Positions 11,791-23,966 are shown, counted from the stretch's first letter. The stretch is 64,000 nt of DNA from Ypsolopha sequella (GCA_934047225.1 OW204011.1:16814339-16878338), one strand, 5' to 3'. The notes: a model not told the origin generated them from the sequence alone. Numbers and translations are program-made.

Positions 11791-12424
11791 TCGCATTTAT
11801 AATAAGGGTATGGATGTGGATGATGACACAGGTCAAATATCGAGCAAAATACATAATTGTACAGAAAATAAAACCTTTAAAAGCAAAAACAAATGCCATT
11901 ACAAAAATTACAGTTATTTAAATAATTGTGTATCCCACAGTGAACTTAAATAACATGTATTTGACTTGACAGTCGAATATAAGCCTTATTTCTAACGCAC
12001 TAAAAGCCAAGTCAGTAATTTTACTGTAAACTTCGTAGGTTTATGACGAAAAAAGGATTTATAGCTGAAAACATAAAGCTTAAAGCTTACACGTGGCTTA
12101 AAAGTTTTCGGCCATCTGTTCCTGAATCTAAACGTCATAGTTTCATATGTTATTTTTGTTCCATTACGAGTTATATTCCAAACGGGGTGCTGCCCAGTCA
12201 CGTCAAATGTACGAGCAATTTTTATATGATTAAAACTTATAAAAACACATTATCCTCACGACACGAATCTCTGAGGGGTGTTTCAGAGGTGTTTCCAAGT
12301 GTGAACTGTGAAATGCAAGTAACTGTCCACATTTGGTACACCCACTTTTCACCGAGGGAGCTTCGGGCACAAATGGACTAACAGTTTCACGTGGCTTCTG
12401 AAACACGTAGAACAAATACAAATT

Positions 12425-12493
12425 AAGAGCGGTTTAGCAGCTGGATTGTGAAAAACCTGCCTTTTTCTATTTAATCGAAACAGAACACTTCTA
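12425..12493 (+). repeat. Direct repeat unit, left of a TTAA MITE
   Basis: About 70 bases (agcggtttagcagctgg... to ...acagaacactt) recur at 12889-12955. The two units directly flank the MITE at 12498-12885. Confidence 0.7.
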
Positions 12494-12497
12494 TTAA

Positions 12498-12885
12498 GAG
12501 GATAGGTTCCGCTTGCATACTACCTTATTACTCCATGCGGATTCTGGAAAAAAGTCAAAATGACAACTTTTTTCACAAATTTTGTTATTTAAAAAAACGC
12601 AAAGGTGCTATGAAATATACGACCTGTTAAGAGTTTAATAAAGTTTATACAGAATTCAATACATAAATAATATGAACGGGTTTTTACTTAAGTTAACTTA
12701 TACCTCGACATGAAAACTTTTTTTAGAGCCTTATTTGGCACTTTATTTCTCAATATTGGAATGACTTCTGAGGATTCTGTTCCAATATTAGTGTTTATTA
12801 TATTCCCGAAAGAAATACGTTTTTTCATTTTGCTAGATTTTTCAAACCAGGACGAATAAATTATGGTTTTGCGGAAACTATCCTC
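12498..12885. mobile_element. TTAA-flanked MITE, family M2
   Basis: TIRs GAGGATAGGTTCCGC (left) and GAGGATAGTTTCCGC (right, reversed) with TTAA at 12494-12497 and 12886-12889. It is 388 bases with no coding capacity. TTAA targeting suggests the piggyBac superfamily. Confidence 0.7.
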
Positions 12886-13139
12886 TTAAGAGCGGGTTCG
12901 CAGCGGAATTATGAAAAACACGCCTTTTTCTAATTAATCGAAGCGGAACACTTAAATTCAAAATTCACTCAATAGTTATTCAACAAAACATTATTACCTA
13001 TGTACTGTGCATGTTGCCATCGCAAAGTTCCTATTGGTTTCTGCAAATTTGAATTTCAAAAATTCTGAACTAAAAAAAAAAATGGGGGCGGCCAAACGTT
13101 AGACTATTGACAAATAATGCGGGTATGGAACCCTAAAAA

Positions 13140-13430
13140 CATTATGGTAAACTTGGTAAGTAATTCCACACCAATTCTCCTGGTTTGACAATTTAGAATG
13201 ACATATGGACTGCAATTATATTTTATTAGATGGATTTTAACGGTATCTAGGACCTGGTTAAACGAAATTTTGATAGCTACTTTAGTACATTTTATATTAA
13301 TAAAAAACAAACTTTTTGCTACTTTTCCACGAATCCGTCCCTTTCGCACTGAGGGTTTTTTCGCATATTGAGTAAAAGGGACGCTAAAACTTTTACATAT
13401 CGCCTTAAGACCTATTTGTGACAGAAATTT
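13140..13430 (-). repeat. M1-related repeat fragment
   Basis: On the minus strand it carries the block around GGGACGCTAAAACTTTTAC, a GCGATATG-type end and a stretch homologous to 22693-22990 and 36986-37136. These are relatives of MITE family M1 (shared TTAAGGCGATAT end). Confidence 0.6.
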
Positions 13431-13873
13431 CAAGTTTCCAAGTCTACTGACAGACGAATAGATGGACAACAAAGTGACCTTATAAGGGTTCCTTTTTTTT
13501 ATTTTGAGGCACGGAACCCTAAAAATATGTAATAAAAATGACCCGATTATTTAACCATGAAAATCTGACGTTAAAGTGAACCTTGAAAGTTGTCAGTTAC
13601 CTATTTAAGTTACATACGTATGCTTTGAAGTTAAACTTTATAATTCTGACCTGTTTGTAAATTCAACAGAAAGGTAAAATCCTTTGTAGTCATACACTGG
13701 ATGAATTATGTTGGAAATATCAGATACAAAACGTTAAACTGTGTGCTTAGGTCTTCTTTCATTTAAATTTCATAAATTAAAATTAAATTATATGTTTTTA
13801 TCAAAGATTTCAAAAGTATAGACGAGCCCTTGCACCTAAAATCTATTGCATTGTTTCTGAATGCGTGTGTTAA

Positions 13874-14472
13874 CACTAGAGTGGACGCGTGGGCTACAGG
13901 TGTAGACCAGGGTATATTATTCGTACCTCTTTCTCAAACGCGTCACACTACTGCGCTGTTTTTCCGTGTATTCCTCGACTATGGACCCCCGCGTTGCTCA
14001 GCAGCGTGTCGCTACCCTCAGCACACGGACTTCAGAACAGAACGACTAATAAAGTGGATGGGCTGCGTATGTAGCCCGCGCGACCTTTCAGGGAATGTGA
14101 TAAATCCCTATTATTTATGCAAAGATTGTACTAATATTGTAAGGGGACTTTAATTCAGTGTAATTTTTGCATTTTCAATACTGTTTTATAACAAATATAC
14201 TTTTTATTAATATCTTTTTAGGAAATCATGGCGGCGTCTGCGTCTCATGTTGATTTTTCCAAAATTTCTGTTGTTTCGTTAAAAACTACCTAAAAAATTT
14301 ATGATTTTTATTTTTTTATTATTAAACGATAAAAGTAAAGATGTTTATTCATAAAATTAAAATCTTATTCATTCATCTTAAATATGACCCACAATATTTG
14401 CATTCAAAATGGGCTACAGATGTACCCCGCTCGACCGTTATAGGAGTCAATTAGGGCGCGCCTACTGTAGTG
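13874..14472. mobile_element. piggyBac-like MITE, family M3
   Basis: TIRs CACTAGAGTGGACGCG (left) and CACTACAGTAGGCGCG (right, reversed) are flanked by TTAA at 13870-13873 and 14473-14476. It is 599 bases. A GGGCTAC / GTAGCCC type motif recurs three times inside (13893, 14066, 14409). An internal open frame ends in YYLCKDCTN but no transposase domain can be claimed. Confidence 0.7.
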
Positions 14473-14879
14473 TTAACATAATGCCGACGCGCGCACACTT
14501 ATGAGTGCGCAATCTGTCTACCTACGGTCAGCAAACTGATCAGACTACTAAAATTGTTAAAATGGATAACTTTAAGTGCACTTAAGGCGTCCAACTATCA
14601 CTGGGTTCAGATAAACACTGATTTCAAAAGTGTGAGCGTCACCCATTTAAAGGTCGAAACATTTTGGTGCTCTCATAGTATGGTAAGGGCTTATCTTTAC
14701 TTTTGAAATCTTTGGTTTTTATAGCATTTCTTTTGCCTCTTCCACATCCATCAATCTAGTCATACAGGCTCTTCTATTCCGGGTACTTTTGACATTGCCC
14801 TTCTTCAGTATACCTATCGTCAATTTGGTCAGCATACGTCCTTCTAATTACTATGTATGACAAAAACTTAAATAACAAA

Positions 14880-15085
14880 TAAGTAACTCAAACTTAAAAC
14901 TAGATAATCATAAAAAACTGTAAGCTCAAATAAACTTAACACTTAAAAAGAAATATATTAAAAGCTTAACTAAACAAAAATAGATTAACTCAAACTTAAA
15001 ACTCAAAACTCAAACTTAAAACTAGATAATCATAGAAACTGTAAGCTCAAACATACTTTACACTTAAAAAGAAATATATTAAAAA
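14880..15085 (+). repeat. Direct repeat, about 120-bp period
   Basis: The block aaacttaaaactagataatc to gaaatatattaaa at about 14890-14963 recurs at about 15013-15084 with small changes, separated by simple CTCAAACTTAAAA repeats. Confidence 0.7.
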
Positions 15086-15094
15086 AGTAAAAAA

Positions 15095-15262
15095 AAGTAA
15101 AAAAGGTTTATTGCCAAAAAAATACTTAAAACTAAACACATTAAAATTATACAAGAAGAAAAAACAAGTTTTAAACATTTCTGGCAAATGGTAGCATGCT
15201 CAGCAAAGCTGCCGATCTCATAGAAATCGAGCAGCGCTGATTTTCAGCATACCCTAGACAGA
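15095..15262 (-). mobile_element. LINE-B-like 3' UTR fragment
   Basis: Read on the minus strand it has GCTGAAAATCAGCGCTG (near 15230) and GCTGAGCATGCTACC, then GGCAATAAACC with a T/A-rich tail, as in the 3' UTR at 10296-10365. No ORF2 part is left. Confidence 0.55.
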
Positions 15263-16040
15263 GGACATAATTTAGAAAAAAAAAACAAATAAAGGCGCAA
15301 AAGGACGTGTAAAATTCAACACAAAAAATAAAAGTGAGAAAAGGAATAATAATATCAAAACAGTGTACATTTTAAATTTATTAAAGTACAGAGGTATTTA
15401 AAGTAGTGTAGTGCGTGTAGTGTCTGTAATAAATAATATATTTAAAAATATATAAGTATTTGTAAAGGCATATATATCTTATTGATATTGATGTTAGTAA
15501 GACATCAATTGATATTGATTAAAAGCTAAACTAAACAAAAATAGATTCATACTAAATAGAAGTCTAGAAAAACTCTAGCGAGATCAAGTCTCGTTTTGCA
15601 CAGGCTATTTAGGTTAAAAACGCCCTAGATTGAAATTTTGAGACTGGTATCGTCAATACATAGGCAAGTAAAACACAAATCGGTACAAAATATAACCAAA
15701 TTTTTTGCCAGCACAAAGTTAAGCCAGCGCCAGGCCAACAGTTGAGCAACAAAGTAGTAAAGTCGTGTTGACAAAAAAAAACAACAAAGTTACGTAGTAA
15801 TCGAATTAGTTTCTGAGTACGGAACCCTCTGGGACAGTTTGATTGGTCTTGACACTCTTTCGTGGGTTCTGTCACTCTCAGGGTTCTCTAGGAAAATAAC
15901 AAAGTTTAATAAAGCTAAGGAGATAGACAGGGCAGTAGAAAGGGCAGTTGGCCGAATTTGTGACATATACGTAGTAAAAGAGAGAGTATATAAAGAGGTA
16001 GTCTAGGTTTTATGTCATGACCTGTCATGTCATCTACTTT
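15263..16040. other. Intron 1, no recognised gene
   Basis: I see only AT-rich sequence and short inexact repeats (for example actctagcgaga at 15575). Nothing is assigned. Confidence 0.4.
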
Positions 16041-16420
16041 TATATTATACTAGCTGACCCGGTGAATTTCGTATCACTTACCTCTTAATATAAACCATAT
16101 GTATGTATTTCAGAGCCGGCAGCTTTATAAAGGCATCATCAGATAGTCTAAGTATCGGCTACATAGTGGGCGGAAAGAGTGGGCAAATCACGCACACATG
16201 TTCATAATTATTTTGCATGAGACATTATATTAGATTATAGACACTTATATTAACAAATAAGGTACCAGCCTATTTTTTTGTCTGTATCGATTACGCCACA
16301 TTACTAAACGTAATAGTAACCTGCCAAAACTGACTGTCAGTATCACTGTCACCGAACTTTCCAAGAAAATATAATTGATATTTCAAAACTATTTTTCAGA
16401 AGTTATAGTTAACTTTTAAC

Positions 16421-16753
16421 AATGCATTGTCCCTTTTGTAAAAAGTGGATAGACGGCAGAACAACAGAAGTACCTGTCCTAGTTGCACAAAACAATTGTA
16501 AAGATGCGACGAATGTTTCACAATAACCGCTGATACCTTCAAGTTTTGTATAAAGTGCGGTCACAATTTGAACCGAATAATACGAATTAATAGGGCTAAG
16601 GAACAAAAAAATCGAGTGAAACAACAACTGTTATTAAAACCGAAGTTCGTCTCAACAATGCCATCATCATCATCTGTGTCATCATCTGAAGGAATAACAT
16701 TTTCAGAACTTAATTTAACTGCCGATGAACTAAAAGATTTGGATGAGATTTAA
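16421..16753 (+). pseudogene. Broken zinc-ribbon-type ORF inside the Helitron-like element
   Basis: Starting MHCPFCKKWIDG, it shifts frame near 16470 to read a second CPSC pair and later CIKCGHNLNRIIR, followed by a basic and Ser-rich tail ending LTADELKDLDEI. The four C-x-x-C pairs suggest a double zinc ribbon. At least two frame changes and an internal stop are needed. The origin (captured gene or transposon accessory ORF) is not known. Confidence 0.4.
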
Positions 16754-16997
16754 GAAACTCATGAACACAACATCGGCAATATTCGCCACGCCGTCAAGTC
16801 CTGGCGAGGCAAGTCAAGACATCTTTAGCAAGTCTGGTTCGCATTTGCTGTTAGATTAATTGATATGTTGCCAAATCAGGTGTCAATCGCGGAAATTTAA
16901 GAAAATATGGTTCCTACCGTAAAGGTTGATTTATATAGTCTTTAATAAAAAATATTTGTATTATATCAAATTGAATATTAGTTCAGACATATATGTA

Positions 16998-17612
16998 TTA
17001 GTCAACAAATATACCCAAATGCACGACACCGTGGTGGCGTGGCCTTCCAATGTAAGTGGCCGGCAAAATTGTCATTTTTCCCACATTGTTTGCATTGCCA
17101 TCGGCATTAATAGCATCGCGAAGATGAGTGTACTCGTCAGATCGAAGCTGCTGTTGGTTTAGACGGATGTACGTCAATCGTTCACGGATTCTGTTTGAAT
17201 AAAAATTCATAGCACTCACTTTTTTGTTGGTTTCAGCACCTGTAATCAATTAATCAGTCATCCCAAAAACTAATGAGTCTAATATATCAGGTGGTGGGAC
17301 TAACTGTGGCAATTTTACTTTACCACCAGCACAACATAATCCTGCAAATTAACCGCTGTATTTTAAAGCTTTACAATGTTGACAAATGATTGACATTTCC
17401 CCAATTGTTACAGATTTGTCGCCACTATAATCTATTTCTTGATCGTAGGAGAATGCTCCTCGTGCCAGGTTCAAAGGAACATTGCGTCTGCGGAATCGAT
17501 CAATTTCATTTTCCCGTGCTCGCTGCTGTTGTGATCGATGTGCCCGAACTCGTTCCATTCTATGCCTATTATCCACTTCATTGTAATTCACTCTAGAATG
17601 CAAATCTGTCAT
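16998..17612 (-). pseudogene. Helitron Rep/helicase N-terminal remnant
   Basis: Two open segments on the minus strand (17612-17349 and 17249-16998) joined by a stretch with a stop. They include an N-terminal basic region, a C-x-x-C-x-A-L-K zinc motif, GLCCAGGKVKLP and the YIRLNQQQLRSDEYTHLRDA segment. In intact Helitrons this precedes the rolling-circle HUH motif; the HUH and helicase parts are missing here. Confidence 0.7.
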
Positions 17613-18187
17613 ACCAATACGACTGTATTATTATCAGTCTCTCGCTGGTCATCAGTGCGATTAGCGCGTGAGGTAGCTCGTCGCACATTCGATCGACTTC
17701 GACGACCTATGTTAGGTCGTTTTCTCCTCGGCATTGTAAGCAGTATCAGAATGATAAATCAAGTTTTGAATCTTTTTTCAGGTTTTAAAAACATAATGTG
17801 TGCGGGTAATAGATAATCAGACTATTATGGATATATGTTGTCGATTCCAAACCCTTATTTAATCTAGATCTACATGTTTTTATTCCTAAAATACCGAACC
17901 GACGCGACGGGGCGAAAATCAAATGTTTGACAGGTAAGAACAGTTTGTATGGGAAAATAAAATTGTCGTTTTTAGTATTTTCCTCGCAATTTTTCCACAT
18001 TTTCTCATCGCTTAAACCTTCCCTGGACTTCCACGAATATTTCAAGACTAAACTTAGCCAAATCAGTTCAGCCGTTCTCGAGTTTTAGCGAGACTAACGA
18101 ACAGCAATTCATTTTTATTTATATAGAAGATATAGATAGATATATAGAAGATAGATATGTCAATGTCTATTTATTTTAATTAAGATA

Positions 18188-18232
18188 CTCAACTGATGCC
18201 GGGTCCAGGTTGAACCCGAAATATATCTTGAG
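18188..18232 (+). ncRNA. Hammerhead-like motif H2 (variant core)
   Basis: Stem I CTCAA / TTGAG pairs perfectly and encloses CTGATG, CC, stem II GGGTCC / GAACCC (one mismatch), GAAA, TATAT and C at the expected cleavage position. It is followed by the same downstream block as 62765-62835 (agatttcctt... ...aaaagctgt). Confidence 0.5.
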
Positions 18233-18309
18233 ATTTCCTTATATTTGTATATCCTATTAATCAGTATATTTATATTTAAAAAAAAAACTTTAAAAGCTGT
18301 AATACGTAG

Positions 18310-20360
18310 TGAAAAAGATTCAAGACAAAAGCGCTAAGAATGGATAAAAAAAATATGAATCGATTACTTATTATATTAATCAAATCAAATCATTTATTGA
18401 AGACTAACTATGGATCACAAATTTTGTTAGTTAACTTAGTCTAGTCCTATGATAAGTGTTAGTAACTTGTAATTATTAATTTTAGAGAAGACAGGTCTGT
18501 CTACTGCCACATGAATACTGCAGCAGTGATAAATGTATAAGAATCCGAATAAATGTGTTAGGATCGTACCAGATAATCCTAGTATTGTTACGTACTGTAC
18601 GTTAACGAGCATTTAGCGAGCGGTTCCGCCCTTGCTGAAGGAGAAACTGTCCTTGGATGTTTTTTAGAGTTCCGTATCTCAAATTGAAAAAAGGCGAAAC
18701 GCTTAAGGTGCAGGTAGTCGCCAACGACCTTGTATCCACCTCTGTCGGTACAAATATTGACAGAAACTATTGAAATAACGTTCATATCAGCGCTTGCTGG
18801 GTCGAAAAATTGAAGGAAAATAGTTCCATAAATGATTTTTCTGAGCAATATTTTCCTTGTATTTTAGTGCAAGGACGATACAAATACCATTTTTACTACA
18901 TCTGCTCGGAAAGTACCTTCCTACTTTTTTGAAAACGATGCAGAAAATACATCATTACTGTCATACAAATATGCGGCAGCCAGCGTCAGAAATTGTAAGT
19001 ACTACTTACCCCATTTATCCAATACATTTGTATATTTACTTACATAGTTTTCTAAAAAACGTTTCCAGGGTTTTTATAATTTTTAAAATGTATATTTCTT
19101 TGGTATCTATTTTCAAAATGAGTATGTATAATTTGATAAAATCGATAAAGTGCGATTCTCACATGCTACCTAGTAATTTATTTCTAAGAACATGAAAAAA
19201 TCCATGATTCCCGACTTTTAAAGTTTGAGAACCGTCCATAGCGTGATGACGTATGCTTGGGCCGCCCAGTTGGAACACAAAACCTCCACAAATCAGCAAG
19301 GAACATACCTTGTTTAATTGTACCATGGGCGTACTGTCACAACACATATCAAAATGCCTATGTTATATGACAGTATTGTATATGACATAACAAACTATTG
19401 TACAGCTCGCGTATTGCAAAAAGAATACGTCTGAAGTTAGGCAATGAACCTGCGCACAGCACGACTATCGGTCTCTTTGGCGGTAAGGAGTAGGGCGCGA
19501 CGGGGGAACCGGGGGAAATCCCCAAACATCTCCGCCGCACGGCCCAGCCCCCTAAGCTATGGCCTTAGAATACGGAATACTATTGGCTGTTTGTTTCCCG
19601 CACATTTCGCGATTGGCTCCTCAGTCGACGTTTGTTTGCTGTACTGCGTTCAAGCGTCCATTTTGCTCTCAAAGTACAGTCGCAAACAAAAGTATATTGA
19701 TTTTGAACGTGATGGTTTTACACAGAAAAGAAAGAAAGGTGATTTACGATGTATTGTATTAAGACGATAGAAACACAAGTTTGATACAGTGAAATTATGT
19801 TGTCAGTTTTAAATAAAAATTGTATAGCGAAATAGTTTTTTTCTAGACTGTAGTTTCCTACACATTATTTACCTGCTCGTACCTACTTCATTTGGTTGAA
19901 TAATTATGCAATATTACCAGTCAGCTTGTAGTGACCGCAAGCACTTTTATGCGCGACTGTATACATGCGTAAACTACTATACTTTAAGAACTTTTGTTGT
20001 GACAGTAGGTCCATTCAAATCACTTCTGCGGTGACAGTACTTATGATGTCCCTTATACCAGTAAGAAAAACGATCGCCGTGAGTCGTACTGTATTTATTC
20101 GAACGAAAAATTGATCTTCGACTGTCGTATTCCAGAATTCGCCGTGACGCATGTAGGCGGTAGTGTCCATCAACGTGTCAATATGTTCATGTTGTTTCTT
20201 ATACGCGAGGATAATTTCCTAAAATGAACAGAACCATCTCAGACTCCCACTCGCACTTGACAGTCTTTTTCCAAATAATTTCACTTTCATAACGATGAAA
20301 TCTTATCCACAAACCACAATGTTAGCTCGGCCGGGAAAATTTAATTACAACAACGCCGGG
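18310..20360. other. Intron 1, mostly unassigned
   Basis: A LINE-like 3' tail with caaatcaaatca repeats lies at about 18376-18400. The GC-richer stretch at 19440-19660 resembles moderately repeated lepidopteran DNA but I could not place it. No gene is supported. Confidence 0.4.
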
Positions 20361-20554
20361 AATACGGTTACCAGATGACAGGAATTTTCCTGACATGTCA
20401 GGAATTAAGGCCATCTGTCAGGAAATCAGGGAAAGTTTGAATATGTTCGAAATTTTTGAAATAAATAATTAGTAACTAAAACAAACAAATTCGATTGAAA
20501 CAATCCACACTCCCTACCTCCCCTCTCCATTCTATTTCTACGGGGTGGCGGGCC

Positions 20555-21413
20555 TAGGGTTACCATGTCTAAAAGACTGGATTTATAGCCGGTAAGAAAG
20601 CCGGGCTTTGAAATAAAAACCATATTCAATTTGTTACTCACTTAAATATAAAAAACTTCACCTTAAATAAAAACATCTTCAACTTCTTTTAAATGACAAT
20701 AATATAAAAAATACCTTTGAATGAAGATACGTAAAAAAAAGCAAAAATACCTTTAAGTTTATTTTCCAAAATATATGACGAAGGCGGGAAGGAGGGTTCG
20801 TTGTCAGGTGTGTCAGACATGGCGATTACCCCAAAATAATAGTTCGGTTGTTTAGTACAGACGTCTATTTTCACTGTTGCAAACAAATTAACAGGAAACA
20901 ACCAACGATCAGACGGATAGATTCTGATTACTTAGTCGAGAAACGCGGTAAGTTCGATACAGTGACGCACTCTCAATACAACGACCGTTCGTCTCGGCGC
21001 TCTCCAACAGAATCATGACGGACCGCACTCCACCGACAAACGAAACGTCAAAAACATCAGACAACCGGAAACTAGTGTTGCCATCGCTGTATCGACCATA
21101 CCCAAGTAAACTACTTGACGTTTCCGATTAGGCTCAATAGACGGCGTTAGTTGAGTCTGCGACATATATAATCAACAAAACATGAAAAAAACTTTTTATT
21201 GGCACCTGCAAAAAATAAAAAGTCCTTAGAAAAATGCCTGCCTGCATGCCTGTTAACTTCACAGCGAATGAGTCACGTGCTACCAAATGGCTTCGGGACG
21301 GTCGGTATAAGGCCAATGTTTATCCAGACGGGCCGGACATCATCTAATTTGGCCGGACTAGCGGTTAAAAAGCCTAACCCTGTCCGGCTTTATCCGGTCA
21401 CTTGGCAACCCTA
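20555..21413. mobile_element. hAT-like non-autonomous element
   Basis: TIR-like ends TAGGGTTACCA (left) and TAGGGTTGCCA (right, reversed). The 8-base flanks GGCGGGCC and GGCGAGTC agree at six of eight positions, fitting a worn hAT target duplication. No transposase is recognised in the 859 bases. Confidence 0.5.
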
Positions 21414-21738
21414 GGCGAGTCAAACTGCGAGCGCGCGATTCACTCACTCATATTGCACGGCCGCACGCCACACAAAAACTGTGCCACAGGTGACGCTCGC
21501 CGCACGCACCGCGCCATCTCGTGGCAAGTACTGGCGAGCGATGCAACGCGAACATTCGCCTTTTAAAATGTTTCGCTTCCTCCACGAGTCCGAATACTGC
21601 AAATAAACATTATTATCACAGAGTCAGAAAATTTAAGCGCAAGATAGACAGAATATAAGGCGAAGACGAGGCGAAGACGGAGCAAAGCGGATGCGACATT
21701 TTAAATTTAACTGAGGAGACGGAGCGTGGACAGGGCAC

Positions 21739-21957
21739 TGTATATCGTGTGACTGAAATAAAAGAAAATAATTTCTATACGTGCGTTTACTTGGAGCTCG
21801 GTACGACAACAAGATCGATTGCTAATGCTAATTAACTTAACAATCATCGGCTCTCCTAGCGCCATCTATGATTCTATCAATGAAGCTCGATACAAAAATG
21901 TTAACAAACTACTAGGTCAATAAGCAAGTTATCTGATAGATAACGCTGTGCTTAACA
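21739..21957 (-). mobile_element. Probable BEL/Pao 3' LTR
   Basis: On the minus strand a purine-rich GGGTGGCAGCA precedes TGTTAAGCACAGCG (start at 21957). The other edge begins TGTATATC on the + strand (21739), giving TG...CA ends. It lies just downstream of the Pao coding remnant at 22183-22410. No second LTR was found in the window. Confidence 0.45.
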
Positions 21958-22182
21958 TGCTGCCACCCTATATAAAATACTAATGGAAATTACTCAGTAC
22001 ATATTTCCTATATACAATGACTACAACTAAGCTAATCGATTCCTAATTTATTGTTTACATTACTGTTCCTACTGTGCTATTATAAGAGAAACATTAAACC
22101 TTATATGGTTAACGAGATCAAAATCTTACTGATAAGAATTTAGAAGGAACTTATGTATTCGTAATTTAATTACATTTAACTA

Positions 22183-22410
22183 ATCTATATCGTTCAACGG
22201 TAAAACACAAATATTATTAAAAGCGCGTTTGATCGTCCCTCGTTGTGTCTTGATAGTTGCTACCCTGGTGATGTCATCTCGCCCGCCGTGACCTTCAATT
22301 ATGCGTCCTAGTCGCCAACAGCATGGTGGCACCTTGTCGTCCTTGATGAGCACTACGGCCCCCACCGCAAGGCCGGGTCCCTTCGCGGCCCTCCACTTCG
22401 TACGCTGCTG
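22183..22410 (-). pseudogene. BEL/Pao retrotransposon pol C-terminal remnant
   Basis: Reads AKGPGLAVGAVVLIKDD, VPPCCWRLGRIIEGHGG and then TRVATIKTQRGTIKRA on the minus strand, the C-terminal domain after integrase in BEL/Pao elements (V-L-I-K-D-D-x-x-P-P-x-x-W-x-L-G-R). Only about 75 residues remain, and everything upstream is missing. Confidence 0.8.
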
Positions 22411-22692
22411 ACAGGATTATAGAGACGAGGCGCGGTGACACGTCATGGCCACTGCGAGCGAGAGAGACTCTAAATTGCCTGGGATGCCATACTACGGCCT
22501 GTCCTCACCCCGTTGCGTTGCTTCCGCATCGCATCTAAACTGTATGATTTGCAAACGTCACGCCTGCATGTCGTCTCCGCCCCCTCTTCTCTGTCTGACG
22601 CTTGTATAAATGTTGTTTGAAAGTACATTATAGAAGCGCCGCGTCTTCGCTCCGTCCTCACCTTACGTCTTTTCTGTTTGTCTTGCACCTTA

Positions 22693-22990
22693 AGGCGATA
22701 TATAGAAGTTTTAGCGTCCCTGTTACTCCATATGCGAAAAAACACTCAGTGCGAGAGGGATGGATTCGTGGAAAAGTACCAAAAGGTCGGTTTTTTATTA
22801 ATATAAAATGTACTAAAAATGCTATCATAATTTCGTTTTACCAGGTCCTAGATACTGTTAAAACTTAAAACCCATCTAATAAAATATAATTGCAGTCCAT
22901 ATGTCGTTCTAAATTGTCAAACCAGGAGAATTGGTATCGATAAAGACCTCATTTCAATAAATATTTCTACCGAGCCGAAATTCTCCAATC
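22693..22990 (+). repeat. M1-related repeat
   Basis: Starts TTAAGGCGATATATAGAAG and carries GTGCGAGAGGGATGGATTCG, homologous to the interior of MITE family M1 and to the reverse copies at 13140-13430 and 36986-37136. Confidence 0.6.
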
Positions 22991-23547
22991 GCGTTTCTGT
23001 TTTAACAGATCCTTAGAGAAAGATTCTAAAAATAATATACTATTTTATCAAAATTATACATTATTTACCGAACTAGATGTAGAAGCTCTAAAAGTGTCGA
23101 TTTTATTTTCCGTAGCGCCTTAATTAATAATCAGGGGTTATGTCAGGAAATCTTGTTTTCGGATCTGGTAACCCTACAGGAAATAATTTGCAAGGCTACT
23201 AATTGTGAGGATCACCTTCCCACACCTATTGTTCTTGTCTTACCAAGACTCAACTAAAGTATCAAGACTAAACCATATACTGACCTGTCATAAAGACTAC
23301 ATTTGATGGGCTACATCGTCGCTGTGGTTGGTTTTCTAACGCTGCGTTCCTTCATAATTTTAATCAAAACCCGTTCTACAATTTTCCGGGTGTAAAGTTT
23401 CATCCAGGGTAATTTTACAGGTGGATGGTTTTAACATGTCTGTGATGTGATTGACTTCGGATGAGGGGCCTAGAGAATTGCTACAGAAATGCGAATAATT
23501 GTGTTAGTTTATTTATTACATACACCAACAAAAAAAATATTGTTTAA

Positions 23548-23966
23548 GGCGATATGCGAAAAAAATACGGATGTTTATTTTCTGTGTATTTCATGAAATT
23601 CACGTTAAATTATTAATCAGTTCTGGTATATGCATTTTGACTATATTATAATCTAGGGTTCTGAAATTAGAAAACATGTTTGGATAAAATTTCCTCGATA
23701 GAAATAATTGTTGCAATGAGGTCTTCAAACACACTTTTTCTCCTCGTTTGACGAATAGGAACCATATACAGAACTCAAACATATTTTTTTAGGTGTGTTT
23801 GAACAATAACTTGAGATTTGATATTTGAAATTTTGCTAGCTATTTTAATTTTTTTATAAAAATTATAAAACTAACATTTTTCGCTTTCTCTTTGAATCCG
23901 CCCCTCTCGGACTGCGCGATTTGTCGCTTGGAGTGACAGTGACAAAAATAAAATTCGTATAGCCTC
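23548..23966 (-). mobile_element. TTAA-flanked MITE, family M1, copy 2
   Basis: Reverse orientation relative to copies 1 and 3. TTAA is present at both ends (23544-23547 and 23967-23970), with ends GGCGATATGCG and CGTATAGCCTC. No coding capacity. Confidence 0.75.

Larger units (their letters stand above)
16045..18130 (-). mobile_element. Degenerate Helitron-like element
   Basis: The left edge resembles a common insect repeat terminus (ctagctgacccggtgaattt, 16050) and the right edge has cagttcagccgttctcgag at 18062. Together they mark Helitron-type repeats in insects, from memory. Between them, on the minus strand (17720-17000), are pieces of the Helitron Rep/helicase N-terminal region: CQHCKALKYSG and LCCAGGKVKLPQL (17290-17400), and RLTYIRLNQQQLRSDEY with ATYIGRPRHH (17250-17000). 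Stops and frameshifts break it. Confidence 0.65.

Noticed and set aside
11496..11899. Long minus-strand frames rich in Leu, Val, Cys and Trp
   Set aside because: They are translations of the 15-bp minisatellite in several frames. No independent coding evidence.
13830..14153. A 107-codon frame as a host gene
   Set aside because: It spans the left end of a TTAA-flanked MITE and has no recognisable domain.
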